From Bathynomus jamesi (lineage: Eukaryota; Arthropoda; Malacostraca; Isopoda; Cirolanidae), in assembly GCA_023014485.1 (NCBI GenBank), contig JAJOZX010002350.1, positions 200,001-264,000 on the forward strand: a stretch of 64,000 nucleotides of DNA, read 5' to 3'. The notes beneath the pieces are model-generated. The model was not told the DNA's origin, made no database searches, and saw only the letters and a program-made list of their open reading frames with translations. Of the stretch, positions 21,631 to 32,878 are shown piece after piece. Numbering within the stretch: the stretch's first letter is position 1; the number at the start of each line of letters is the position of its first letter. The translations under genes were made by a program, and so were the position numbers.

Positions 21631-22079
21631 GGCTTTGAAAATAATACACACAACGATAAATAATACACCGGACGATACTAGTAGCAAGGTTTAACTGATG
21701 TTGGTGTCTGATATGCAGTTAGACATTCAGACAGGTCTTTCAACAAGGTGGCTCCGCCTACAAAAGTCTGACTGATACAGAAAACCAACCGACACGAATG
21801 TCAGACGTGTCTGAAGCATAATACCCTATTTACACGATCCGACCTGTCGTCAAGCAGCGTGTCATCAGACGCGTCGTACGACAGGTCGGATCATGTACAA
21901 GGTCCTTTACTCTTGTGGTGTGGTATTCATGAACCAGAGGTATTGTAGGGGTAGAAGAGCTCCTCAGATACTGCCCAATGCTGATGGTCAATGATCAGTG
22001 CAGACGGTTAAACTGTCAATCCCATCCCTCCCAATTTTCTTGGCAGGTACAACCTGGGTAGACACTGGTTCCTCTATGT

Positions 22080-24802
22080 AAGTGTTTCTTAACCCAGGGT
22101 GCTGAAATCGATTTTAGGAGGTGCTGGAAAAGGGCTTCTGTTATGTGCAGTATGAACACATTAGGTCCATTATTTAAACACATCATACTGCACCATTAGG
22201 CAGATGCTACACATAAGGCGTCATATTGTAGTGGAGTGGCATCTTGGGATACCACCGAAGTTGTTGTTTCACAAACTCCTAATGCTAATCTTTACTATTT
22301 TATTAACAGATATTATTGTATGAGAATTTGAATATATATTTAATTACCTAAGGTTTATTGCATGTTTACATTATCACCATTAATATTAAGAAATCACCAT
22401 TAATATTAAGAAGGAAGACGTTGACTCTGTGTCACAAGAAATTTACTTTTTTTTGCAAGATTTTGCAAGATTAGGGGGTAAGTAATTCTCTCTGTTATTC
22501 TTAACATTTCTTTTCGTGATTTATTGTTACATTTAAGAACAAGTATTTTATTATATTGTTATATTCAAGAAAATACTTAGGTTTGAATTTGTAAATATAA
22601 TTCTGTGTGTGCCTTGTCTTAATATCGTTTTAAAATTTTCCTTGTTTATTTTTTACTCTAAATGTGCTGCTTTTAAATGTATGTTCACTTTGCTTTAACT
22701 TGATATCTTTTTATTCAAAATATTATTGGTCAACTATAAATTGTACTCATATTCTTATTTGTTTTGTATTTCGTGGTGCTTTTTGCTACTAACTTCTTTC
22801 TGCTCACAGTTTTGTGTGATCATGCAATGCCAAAGAAACGCAACTGGAGCAACGAATATGTCACGTATGGCTTCACTGCCCTCCTGGATGATCGTTGAGG
22901 TCCAGACTGGGCTCAATGTATGACCTGCCATTTCATTACTTGCAACTCGAATTTGAAGCCTGCTAGACTTCGGGAACACCAGGCAAAGCATCCACCACAG
23001 CGAGAGCAGACTCTCGAGGCCTTGCAGGCCAAGAGGGCTAGATATGACTAGAAACGTACACTACCCCAACTTGGGTTCAAGCCAGTGCAAAAACCACTTC
23101 TGCAAGCTTCTTATGAGGTGGCATACCAGTGCATTAGGGAGGCTTCGCATTCGGCTATGGAAAACCTGGTCAAGCCATGTGCCATTCGGATGGTGGAACT
23201 GGCCAGTTCTGGGAACAAAGGCAGCCAAGTTGATTAAGGAAGTGCCTCTGTCCAATGACATCATCGCAGGGCAAGTTGCAGATGAGCTGCAACATCTTGG
23301 ACCAGGTTGTTTAGGAGATTAAGGACAGTCCCATCCACATCAGCCTGCAGTTGGACGAATCAACAGATGTTTCCAATATGAGCCACTTGATTGTGTATAC
23401 CCGGTACATCAAGGATGGTGGACTCAAAGATGAATTCCCCTTCTGCGAGGCTTTACAAACAACGACCAAGGCAGCGGACGTATTCCGACTCTTGGACGAG
23501 TTCTTCGAGAAGCATCAGATCAAGTGGGAGAAGGTAGGATCAGTCTGCACAGATGGTGCCCCAGCCATGATAGGGAGCAGGTCTGGCTTCGCTGCTTTGT
23601 TAAGGAAAGAGTACCAGATCTCATAATGAAGCACTGTTCTCCATTGCCATGCTTTGGCTGCAAAGACGTTGCCGCCTCACCTCAAAGAAGTTCTGTCTGT
23701 CTGTGTTCAAGCTGTGAATTTCATACGGGGTCGCCCTTTGAACCACAGAGTGTTCAAGTTATTTTGCGAGGAGATGGGAAGTGAGCATCAGGTCCTTATC
23801 TTCCACACGAAAGTGCAGTGGCTCTCACGTGGGAAAATCCTGACCCGTATTGCGGAGCTCCATGTTGAGATGGCTGTATTCCTGAGAGAGTATCAGAATA
23901 ACTTGGCTGAAAATTTTGAAGATGAGGTGTTCATCCTCTCTCTCTCTCTATCTGGCAGACATCTTCAGCCACTTAAATGACCTCAGCTTGTCCATGCAAG
24001 GTGCGGGTGCCAACAGTCTTGTTTGCACAGAGAAGGTAGAAGCGTTCAAGAAGAGGCTGTCACTCTGGAAGCGTTGAGTCCAGGAAGGGAATGTGGAAAG
24101 CTTTCCTATCCTGGACGAAAAGTTGTGCGATGAAACAGTCAGTCCCATGCTCATAGAAAGCATTGTTGCTCACCTCTCGCACCTCGAGACCACCATGACA
24201 CAGTACTTTCCCAAGGATTGTACAGTTCCAGAATGGATTCAGCAGCCCTTCCTGGCAAACATGAGCGATGATGACAACCTGAAGGATGAACTTATCGATC
24301 TGCAAGTGAATCAGGGTTGTCGGACAATATTCCATACATTACCGCTGTTTGGCTTCTGGTGTGACCAGTTGGTAGCATACCCTGGACTGGTGAGGGCAGC
24401 GCTGGAGATGATCATTCCATTTCCAACTACCTATCTGTGTGAGAAGGCATTCTCCACCATGCTCCAGGTCAAAACAAAAGCCTGGAACTGCCTTCAAGGT
24501 GGGCTGCTCCACAACATGAGAGTGGCTCTGGCCATCACCAAGCCTCAAATCGAGAAACTTTTCGCACAAAAGCAGCAACAGAAAGCCCACTGATGAGTGG
24601 TTGTTTCATTACTCCTCTTTCTATGTTTGTGTGTTTCTTCCTTGATGCCTTATTTTTGGAGAATGAACAAAATAAATTATCAAGCAGTACTTTACTTACT
24701 TTACTTTATCCCTGTAGTCTCTGTAACCAGGTGAAGGGGGTGCTGGACTGCCTAGACCTAACTACAGGGGGTGCTGATGTCAAGAAAGGTTAAGAAACAT
24801 TG
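22080..24802 (+). mobile_element. hAT transposon, copy 1
   Basis: Left end AAGTGTTTCTTAACC and inverted right end CAATGTTTCTTAACC. CTCTATGT at 22072-22079 is repeated exactly at 24803-24810 as an 8-bp target duplication. Length 2723 bp. It carries a BED-finger hAT transposase on the plus strand and is inserted in the minus-strand LINE. At 22501-22504 it contains the unoccupied TTAA that was hit by piggyBac in copy 2. Confidence 0.92.
22827..24593 (+). pseudogene. hAT transposase (ZBED5/SCAND3-like), copy 1
   Basis: Starts MPKKRNWSNEYVTYGF. The BED-type finger CMTCHFITCNSN...HQAKHP is broken by TGA at 22896 (copy 2 has Gly there). Then LLQASYEVAYQC, the catalytic-core start LQLDESTDVSNMS near 23355 (first Asp), SVCTDGAPAMIGSRSGF near 23545 (second Asp), and the C-terminal hAT dimerisation region FPTTYLCEKAFSTML near 24420, ending at 24593. 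Frameshifts occur near 23050, 23320, 23610 and 23970. The protein resembles the domesticated vertebrate ZBED5/SCAND3/FAM200 group and the related hAT transposases common in invertebrates. Non-functional. Confidence 0.88.
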
Positions 24803-25834
24803 CTCTATGTTATTCTATTCAGTGCAAGGAATTTCCTAGTCTTAACATTTAGTTTGTTCAGTTCTGATTGCAGCCAGTCTATTATCCCTATACTATATAT
24901 AATTAGTAACAAGAATGGTGAGTTAATTTGTAACTTATTTTGTTCTTTGATGAAAGTTGGGTCTTGCAGATCTTTTTCAGTCTTCACACATACTCTCCAC
25001 TGATTTTCTCTTGCAATTTGCCAATGTTCTGATTACTTTTCTATTCCAAGGTACACTGGTATACTGTCTGTAATCAGACCAGTAAATAGTTTTTGGTGGT
25101 AGTGAAACAGCAAATTGGGAAGTACAGTATTTATTGTATCATGAGTTTTAGGGATGAAGGTTGTATCTACACTTGTATGCCATTTAGTGTTTCTTCTTCC
25201 TGCAAAATTCTGTGAAAAGTGGTAGTGTAATGACGATGTCATGCTATGTTCTGTTTCAGCCATAAATTGGGGAGCTTATCTAGGGCAGGTTTTTTGAAGT
25301 TGGAGAATTTTGCTAATTTCTTTCTTACCTTATCTTCCATCATAAATAACTCATCCATTTCCAGTTTACCCTCATTTGCTACCCTGATGGTTTTTATCCA
25401 GTCAGCATCCTGGTTATGCCATTCTGGGGCTTTAAAGAAGGGATTCCAGTATGACTCCAACTGGGTCTGATCTGGTGGGTCATGGACTACTATTCTTTCT
25501 TTTTAGATTTTAGTAAAGGCCTCTGGGGTTGGATGAAAATTGTTTGTTATGGTTTTTCATGTTTATCTGCTTTTCTTTAGTCCTGATTCTATTGGCCATG
25601 GCTGGGATTGTAGCACCTTGTCATGTAGTTCACTCTCTCAAATTATATGCTTTTATTTTTTGAGTTTTCCTTGTGTTGTGGAGATACTTGAAAATATTGT
25701 TTTATTTGGTTCAGTTCATGCCTGGCTTGTGCAAATTTAGTTAATTCAATTTTCCAGGAGGTTTTAGTTTACACTTGTAGTTTTGAACTTTTGGGAGAGG
25801 GGGTGAAATTTGGAACAAGTTCCTTTCGCATATA

Positions 25835-27345
25835 CAGGGTATTTCATAACATGTGGGATGCACTTTCAGGATGGATTCAGGACTTGAAAATAATTTTAAA
25901 AGTTTATATAAATATATGCCTGAAATCGCTTTATTTCAGAGTTACAGCCCTTTGTGTGTTCTAGCAAGTATCCACCTTACTTTTAAAGGAAGTGCTCAAA
26001 ATGACCACCTTGCGCTTGAATACACGCCTTGTCATAGACTGCCTGATGCTTTCCAGGTATTGGAGAAGCATTTCAACATTGTCAATGGGTGTCACGTAAA
26101 CAATGGATTTCAGATGACCCCACAGGTAAAAACAGAGTGGATTTACGTCTGGGGAGTGAGCAGGCCACGCAATTGGTCCTCCACAGCCCATCCATTTATC
26201 AGAGAAATGGTTGACTAAAATGAGGTGGAGTGCCATCATGCATAAACCACATACAATGTCGGACACCAAAAGGAACTTCTAGTAAATTGCTTAAATCATT
26301 TTTTAAAAAATTGGAATTGGATTCTCCTGTTAATCTTCCAGGCACAACAAAAGGACTGATTAAGTTGTCAGCAATAAGTTATGTCCATACATTGATACTA
26401 AGTTCTTGTTGGTCTTGACTGGATGATGGCATGCAGATTCTCTTTGGCCCAGTGATGTGTGTTGTGAAAATTGATCACGCCATTTTTTGTGAAGGCAGTC
26501 TCATCAGAAAACAACACGGAGGTTAGAAAAAGAGGATTGTGAGCACACTGTTGAAGGAACCAAGTACAAAAAGCCTCTCGGTGGGAAATCAGCTTCAGTA
26601 AGGCCTTGTACTCTCTGAATGTGATATGGGTAAAGCTGTTGTTCACGTAAAATTCTCCACACAGTTGTGTATCTTACACCCTCTGCTGATGCTATCCTTC
26701 GGGTGCTGACACTAGGATGTTCCTCCATGTGATTCAGGACCCCCCTCCTCCAACTCAACAGTTCTGGCACTGATTGGTCTATCACCATCTGAAACTTGCT
26801 TGTTGAATGATCCTGTATCACCAAGACACTCATCTATTCTCTGAAAGGTCTTATATGGCAGACAGCAATTCAGAAACCTTTCTGCATACAGACATCTTGC
26901 TGCGGCTGCATTACACTCAGCAAGTCCATACATGAGATGCATGTCTGCCATTTCTCTGTTTGAATAAGCCTCCATTCTCACTTCAAATGCACAATATCAC
27001 TGGACTGCACTTATTCATGGTAAGAAGTTACGAATACAAACAGTGAAACACCACAATGCATCTGACTGACTGACTAATGGCTCTACACTCAACGATATTG
27101 AAACATGTCATAGAGTGTACAAAACATTACAATCAGCAAGGCCATACATGAAATAAGTCTTGTACACACTCACATTGTCAGCAAGCAGTGTTTGTAAACA
27201 GTTTGCAGAAAGAATTGCTGGGACACAAAATGGGCTGTAACTCTGAAACAGCGATTTTGGGCATATGTTTATATAAGCTTTTTTCATTGTTTTCACATCC
27301 TGAATCCACCCTGTTAGTGCATCCCATATGTTATGAAACACCCTG
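25835..27345 (-). mobile_element. Mariner-type element with long inverted repeats
   Basis: Left end CAGGGTATTTCATAACAT and inverted right end CAGGGTGTTTCATAACAT. Similarity between the two ends continues for about 120 bp (through GGATTCAGGA and the GAGTTACAGCCC block). TA flanks at 25833-25834 and 27346-27347. Length 1511 bp. Transposase on the minus strand. Confidence 0.88.
25983..26981 (-). pseudogene. Tc1/mariner-superfamily transposase (SPDLNP type)
   Basis: Minus strand from Met at 26981: YSNREMADMHLMYGLAECN and ERFLNCCLPY (first HTH), DGDRPISARTVELEE, then in a second frame STRRIASAEGVRYTTVWRIL (second HTH). Next SVLFSDETAFTKNGV (first Asp) near 26510, FMHDGTPPHF near 26230 (second Asp) and WPAHSPDVNPLCFYLWGHLKS near 26150 (third Asp). 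C-terminal GGHFEHFL ends at 25983. At least four frameshifts. The family is very common in ants and other arthropods. A complete but dead copy. Confidence 0.87.
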
Positions 27346-27508
27346 TAAATGCCAGCAGTATATTTGATTTAGTTCAATGAGATCTGTGTTGGCTGAGACT
27401 AATCTATTAATTACTACATTTACTCTGTATAACAGTTGTTTAAACTGTCTATTTTTACTAAGTTTGATCAACTGCAGCTGGTTTTCCATAGTCATGGTTT
27501 TAACTATT

Positions 27509-28145
27509 TCAATTTGATTTGCTAATTCCTCCTCTGTTTCTATTTGCTGTAAATCTATATCTGCATGCTTCTGGTGGTGGAGAAGGGGGAGGGGTTCCTG
27601 ATGTGGATGGGGAAGGTAATGGTGAGTCAGAGGATCCAGGTGAACTAGGTGGTGAGCCACCCATTACTATCTGGTGGTTTGAGTTGGTTAGAGAATTTTG
27701 GCTGGTATGCTGTTTGCTTTGGGTGTTCAATGGGCTATCAGATGAATCATCTCTAGCATTTTGTGCTGTGCCAAGGCACTGGAATAGTGGAATAGGGTTC
27801 ATTATTGGGCTGGTTTCATTATGGATAAGCTTATCTATTTCTTGTTCATTAAATACTTTCTGGGCTATGAAGTTGTACTTCTGAGAAGTCAATCTTGCAG
27901 CTGGAATCTTTCTCTCATATGTGCAAAAGTTGAAGATGATTTCTCTCCATTCCCTTGTGATGTCCTCTCTCTTTCTTTCTGGCATACTTTGTAGCCCATA
28001 TCAGTGTCCATTTCTCTTCTCTTGTCCATAATCTTTTCCTTTTCCTCCCTCTTTCTTCTTCTCTGGCAATGTAGTCCTCATTTGCTTTCCTAACAGCTCC
28101 TTGCTTGATGTGAATAATTTCCTCCTCTATAAGGTACTTATGCAC
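27509..28145 (-). pseudogene. LINE N-terminal region (ORF start)
   Basis: Minus strand. 28145-27915 reads MHKYLIEEEIIHIKQGAV, then KRLWTREEKWTLIWATKYARK, a charged helical region with a WTREE motif seen at the start of this LINE family. A frameshift near 27960 continues in 27985-27509: REWREIIFNFCTYERK, RLTSQKYNFIAQKV, then a long Ser/Pro-rich linker. The first half resembles a Myb/SANT-like DNA-binding region, although I cannot show this without a profile search. Confidence 0.5.
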
Positions 28146-28858
28146 TTGTGAAGCTAGTCATTATAACTTCTTCAGAGGTTTTTCTCTTTTTTTCCACTAG
28201 GTTGGATTTCCTGATCTGTTCCACTAGGATTACATTCTTCTGTCTGCTCCATTTCTCAAACTGCGAGTATTTGTAGTAGTGCAAAATTCTTTTCTTCAAT
28301 GGTCCACTTTATCTTACCATACCTACATAGGGTTTTTCTTGGGTCACTTTTCGTTGATACTGCTGGGTCCAGGGTCTTTATTTTGACATGGTGGGGTCCC
28401 CTGCAATGATCCCTTTGGTGAAGCTGTTTCTCCTCCTGGTTTGAGAAAAATTGCACCATTGTTCTCCACACCCACACTGGTGCATAAACATCCTGGGGGG
28501 GACCTTTTTATCCTGAGCAACATCCTGCCAGTATGAGTTTTGCTTAGTAGCCTTTCCATATTTCTTTTTGGTTTAGGCAAGTTTAGTTGGAGTTACACAT
28601 TTGTGTTTCTCATAGCCTATTGCTAAACCCCTAGATCAGCGTTTCTTAACCTTTTTCGACATCAGCACCCCCTGTAGTTAGGTCTAGGCAGTCCAGCACC
28701 CTCTTCACCTGGTTACAGAGACTACAGTTGCTACACTACTACAGGGATAAAGTAAAGTAAAGTACTGCTTGATAATTTATTTTATTCATTCTCCAAAAAT
28801 AAGGCATCAAGGAAGAAACACACAAACATAGAAAGAGGAGTAATGAAACAACCACTCA

Positions 28859-30588
28859 TCAGTGGGCTTTCTGTTGCTGCTTTTGTGCGAGAAGTTTCTT
28901 GATTCAAAGCTTGGTGATGGCCAGAGCCACTCTCATGTTGTGGAGCAGCCCACCTTGAAGGCGGTTCCAGGCTTTTATTTTGATCTGGAGCATGGTGGAG
29001 AATGCCTTCTCACACAAATAGGTAGTTGGAAATGGAATGATCATCTCCAGTGCTGCCCTCACCAGTCCAGGGTACGCTACCAACTGGTCACACCAGAAGC
29101 CAGACAGCGGTAATGTATGGAATATTGTCCGACAACCCTGATTCACTTGCAGATCGATAAGTTCATCCTTCAGGTTGTCATCATCACTCATGTTTGCCAG
29201 GAAGGGCTGCTGAATCCATTCTGGAACTGTACAATCCTTGGGAAAGTACTGTGTCATGGTGGTCTTGAGGTGTGAGAGGTGAGCAACAATGCTTTCTATG
29301 AGCATGGGACGGACTGTTTCATCGCACAACTTTTCGTCCAGGAGGAAAGCTTCCCACATTGCCTTTCTGGACTCAACACTTCCAGAGTGACAGCCTCTTC
29401 TTGAGGGCTTCTATCTTCTCTGTGCATTGCATGGACAAGCTGAGGTCATTCAAGTGGCTGAAGGTGTCTGCCGGATAGGAGAGAGAGAGAGGATGAACAC
29501 CTCGTCTTCAAAATTTTCAGCCAAGTTATTCTGATACTCTCTCAGGAATAAACATGGAGCTCCGCAATACGGGTCAGGATTTTCTCATGTGAGAGCCACC
29601 ACACTTCCGTGTGGAAGATAAGGACTTGATGCTCACTTCCCATCTCCTCGCAAAATAACTTGAACACTCTGTGGTTCAAAGGGCGACCCTGTATGAAATT
29701 CACGGCTTGAACACAGACAGACAGAACTTCTTTGAGGTGAGGCGGCAACGTCTTTGCAACCAAAGCATGGCAATGGAGAACACACTGCTTCATTATGAGA
29801 TCTGGTACTCTTTCCTTTACCAAAGCAGTGAAGCCAGACCTGCTCCCTATCATGGCTGGGGCACCATCCATGCAGACTGATCCTACCTTCTCCCACTTGA
29901 TCTGATGCTTCTTGAAGAACTCGTCCAAGAGTCAGAACACATCCGCTGCCTTGGTCATTGTTTGTAAAGCCTCGCAGAAAAGGAATTCATCTTTGAGTCC
30001 ACCATCCTTGATGTACCAGGTATACACAATCAATTGGCTCATATTGGAAACATCTGTTGATTCATCCAACTGTAGGCTGATGTGGATGGGACTGTCCTTA
30101 ATCTTCTGAACAACCTGGTCCAAGATGTTGCAGCTCGTATCTATAACTCAGCCTGCGATGACATCGTTGGACAGAGGCACTTCCTTAATCATCTTGGCTG
30201 CCTCGATTCCCAGTTCCACGATCCAAATGGTGCATGGCTTGACCAGGTTTTCCGGAGCCGAATGTGAAGCCTTCTCCCTAATGCACTGGTATGCCACCTC
30301 ATAGGAAACTTGCAGAAGTGGTTTTTGCACTGGCTTGAACCCAAGTCGGGGTAGTGTACCTTTCTAGTCATATCTAGCCCTCTTGGCCTGCATGGCCTCG
30401 AGAGTCTGCTCTCGCTGTGGTGGATGCTTTGCCTGGTGTTCCCGGAGTCTAGCAGGCTTCAAATTCGAGTTGCAAGTAATGAAATGGCAGGTCATACATT
30501 GAGCCCAGTCTGGACCTCCACGATCATCCAGGAGGGCAGTGAAGCAATACATGACATATTCATCGCTCCAGTTGTGTTTCTTTGGCAT
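28859..30588 (-). pseudogene. hAT transposase (ZBED5/SCAND3-like), copy 2
   Basis: Minus strand from MPKKHNWSDEYVMYCF at 30588. The BED finger is intact here (CMTCHFITCNSN, then HQAKHP). A stop at about 30364 follows RARYD, at the same place as in copy 1, so it may be shared ancestry or an unrecognised splice point. The core has LQLDESTDVSNMSQL near 30070, GSVCMDGAPAMIGSRSGF near 29870 and HCHALVAKTLPPHL near 29770. The C-terminal dimerisation region FPTTYLCEKAFSTML is near 29020. Several frameshifts and stops make it non-functional. The BED finger of copy 2 lacks the stop seen in copy 1. Confidence 0.87.
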
Positions 30589-31072
30589 TGCACCATCACA
30601 CAAAACTGTAAGCAGAAGAGAGAAGTAAGTAAGTAGCAAAAAGCACCATGCAAATACAAAACAAATAAGAATATGAGTACAATTTATAGTTGACCAATAA
30701 TATTTTGAATAAAAAGATATCAAGTTAAAGCAAAGTGAACATACATTTAAAAGCAGCACATTTAGAGTAAAAAATAAATGAAGAAAATTTTAAAACAATA
30801 TTAAGACAAGACACAAAGAATTATATTTACAAATTCAAACCTAAATACTTTCTTGAATATAACAACATAATAAAATACTTGTTCTTGAATATAACAATAG
30901 ATCAAGCAGCCAAAAGAAATGTTAACCCCTTAACCAGCAACGACATGTATACTCGTTTTTCCAGCTTGGTCCATTTTCGGACTCGGACGAGTATACACGT
31001 CCAAATGTTTGTTTATAAAATTGTGCTTAAGACGAGTTTATTTGTCGATATCGGAGGTCTGTGAGCTTTTCT

Positions 31073-32584
31073 ATGCTCAAGACGAGTCCACCATTTCCAT
31101 TCACAGACGACCCGGGAATAAATATCGATGGTGATGTATCTGAAATGAAACCTCTAGATTTTTTCTCTCTTTATTTTGACGATGAACTGATTGATCTTGT
31201 TTGTAGGGAAACAAATCTATTTGTTGAACAAACGGGACAGAATGATAGGAAGTGGCGACCAACATCACCAGCAGAAATGCGTGTATTTTTTGCAGTGAAT
31301 ATGTTAGGAGGTATTGTGAAAATGCCAGAGGAGGAAATGAACTGGTCAAAAGATGAATTGTTAGAGCGGACAATCTTTAGTAAAGTAATGCCTTTGAAAC
31401 AGTATAATAAGATCAAACAATATCTACATTTTGCAGATAATAACACTTTCAATGCAGAAAATCACCCAAATCCAAAACTGTACAAAATTTATGATGTGTA
31501 TGTAAATTTAGTGGAAAAATTTCAGAAGTTTTACATCCCGAGAAAAGATATAGCTATAGATGAAAGTCTTATGTTATTCAAGGGCAGACTAGGGTGGATA
31601 CAATATATTCCATTGAAGAGGAATAGGTTTGGAATCAAATACTTTCTTTTGTGTGAATCACAGAATGGTTATGTATGGAAATTCATCATTTACGTTGGGA
31701 AAGGAACACAGCTCGACAAAACATATCAGGATCTCCCAATGACATCATGTGTTGTGATGTCACTAATCAAGCCATTGCTAGGAAAGGGGTACCGCCTGAC
31801 TGTCGACAACTACTATACCAGTCCACAGCTTGCAGATATCCTCATTACGAAGTTTACAGATATTTATGGAACTGTTAGGCTAAATAGGAAGGATTTGCCT
31901 GAACAGTTCAAGAAGGAAACGTTGAAGAAAGGAGAGGTACATGCCTATCAGAGAGGTAAGGTAATGGTTCTTCGGTGGAAAGATAAGAAGGACGTAGCCA
32001 TGCTTTCTACTACCCATAATCCTGCTATGCAAGATGTTACTACGTCATGAGGAGAAGTGAAGAAGCCAGTAGTTGTGTGTGACTACAATTACACAATGGG
32101 TGGTGTTGATAAAGTCGACCAACGACTGGTTGATTATCCAATACCAAGGAAACGAGGGAAAAAATATTACAGGAAGGTGTTTTTCCACATGATGGACCTC
32201 GCTGTATGGAATTCCTATGTTCTATACAATGAATCATTCAAAGAAAAGGAAGAGGCAACATCAAAACCTCTTACACACCTAAAATTTTGGCTAGATATCA
32301 TTCGGTCAATAATAGAAAAATACCACCAAGAAATTCCACATCCAAGAGCAGGAAGGCCTTCAACTTCGCCAAGTACGACTCGATTTTCTCATGGACACTT
32401 TCCCATGGAAATTCCTGCCACGGAAAAGAAGAAGAAGAAGAACCCCACAAGGAAATGTATCAATTGTGCAAAAAAACGCGATCACAACGGAAAGCCAATC
32501 AGAAAGGAATCACGCTACATGTGCAAAATATGTAAAATACCTTTATGCATAGTTCCTTGTTTCGAAGTATATCATTGCAAATAG
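31073..32584 (+). pseudogene. piggyBac transposase (PGBD4-like), single nonsense codon
   Basis: DDE_Tnp_1_7-type transposase of 503 codons from ATG at 31073 (the frame is open slightly upstream via GTG). MRVFFAVNMLGGIVKMP; the catalytic Asp residues are in AIDESLMLFKGR, RLTVDNYYTSPQ and MGGVDKVDQR. The Cys-rich C-terminus (CINCAKKRDHNGK, CKICKIPLC, CFEVYHC) is the zinc-binding domain that recognises terminal repeats. The only defect is an in-frame TGA at 32048-32050, between TTS and GEVKKPVVV. There is no frameshift. By length and motif conservation this is the best preserved transposase in the window after the CACTA-like copy 2. Confidence 0.92.
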
Positions 32585-32878
32585 ATAAAATAAATTAGTT
32601 TTGGAAATGTTTATTATTTCTAAATGAACAGAGTTTGTTCATTGTGTTTATGTTATCCCTTTCTTTCCTTTCAACTTACTCAATAGTGAAAATAAACTGT
32701 ATTTTATAATGATAATGCATAGTTCCTTGTCTCAAAGTATATCATTCCAAATAAATAAAATAAATTAGTTTTGGAAATGTTTATTATTTCTAAATAAACA
32801 TAGTTTGTTCATTGTGTTTCTGTTATCCCTTTCAACTTACTCCATAGTGAAAATAAATGGTATTTTATAATGATTTTT
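32545..32878 (+). repeat. 170-bp tandem duplication at the piggyBac 3' end
   Basis: ATGCATAGTTCCTTGT at 32545 recurs at 32715 and the following about 160 bp match with few differences (both contain GTTTTGGAAATGTTTATT). The first unit includes the last 40 bases of the transposase ORF, so the second is a non-coding copy of the C-terminal codons plus 3' untranslated region. Confidence 0.9.

Larger units (their letters stand above)
19195..21906. mobile_element. PIF/Harbinger transposon, complete with TIRs and TSD
   Basis: Left end TGGGCCTTGTACACGATCC and inverted right end AGGACCTTGTACATGATCC extend as TIRs of about 33 bp, ending in CTGTCGTACGAC. TTA at 19192-19194 and 21907-21909 is the 3-bp target duplication typical of Harbinger. 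Length 2712 bp. GACAGGT/ACCTGTC-type words recur near both ends and may be transposase-binding sites. The element carries the two usual genes, transposase and MADF/Myb-like partner, on opposite strands, interlocked. It is inserted in the minus-strand LINE. Confidence 0.9.
18060..28628 (-). mobile_element. LINE with restriction-like C-terminal domain, upstream copy (interrupted)
   Basis: Minus-strand element in pieces. N-terminal part 28628-27348 has acidic/basic stretches, WTREEKWTLIW near 28010 and a Pro/Ser-rich linker near 27600. A mariner occupies 27345-25835. RT-proximal part 25834-24811 contains KKPALDKLPNLWLK near 25270 and KLNVKTRKFLALNR near 24840. hAT copy 1 occupies 24802-22080. 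A short piece is at 22071-21910. Harbinger occupies 21906-19195. The C-terminal part 19191-18060 has a Cys-rich knuckle near 18430 and ITDVSILNYYGLN near 18290. The RT palm seems deleted. All pieces are in order and orientation, which supports one original copy. Confidence 0.6.

Noticed and set aside
27519..27884. Plus-strand open frame with Gly/Glu-rich start
   Set aside because: It is the complement of the Ser/Pro-rich LINE linker on the minus strand.
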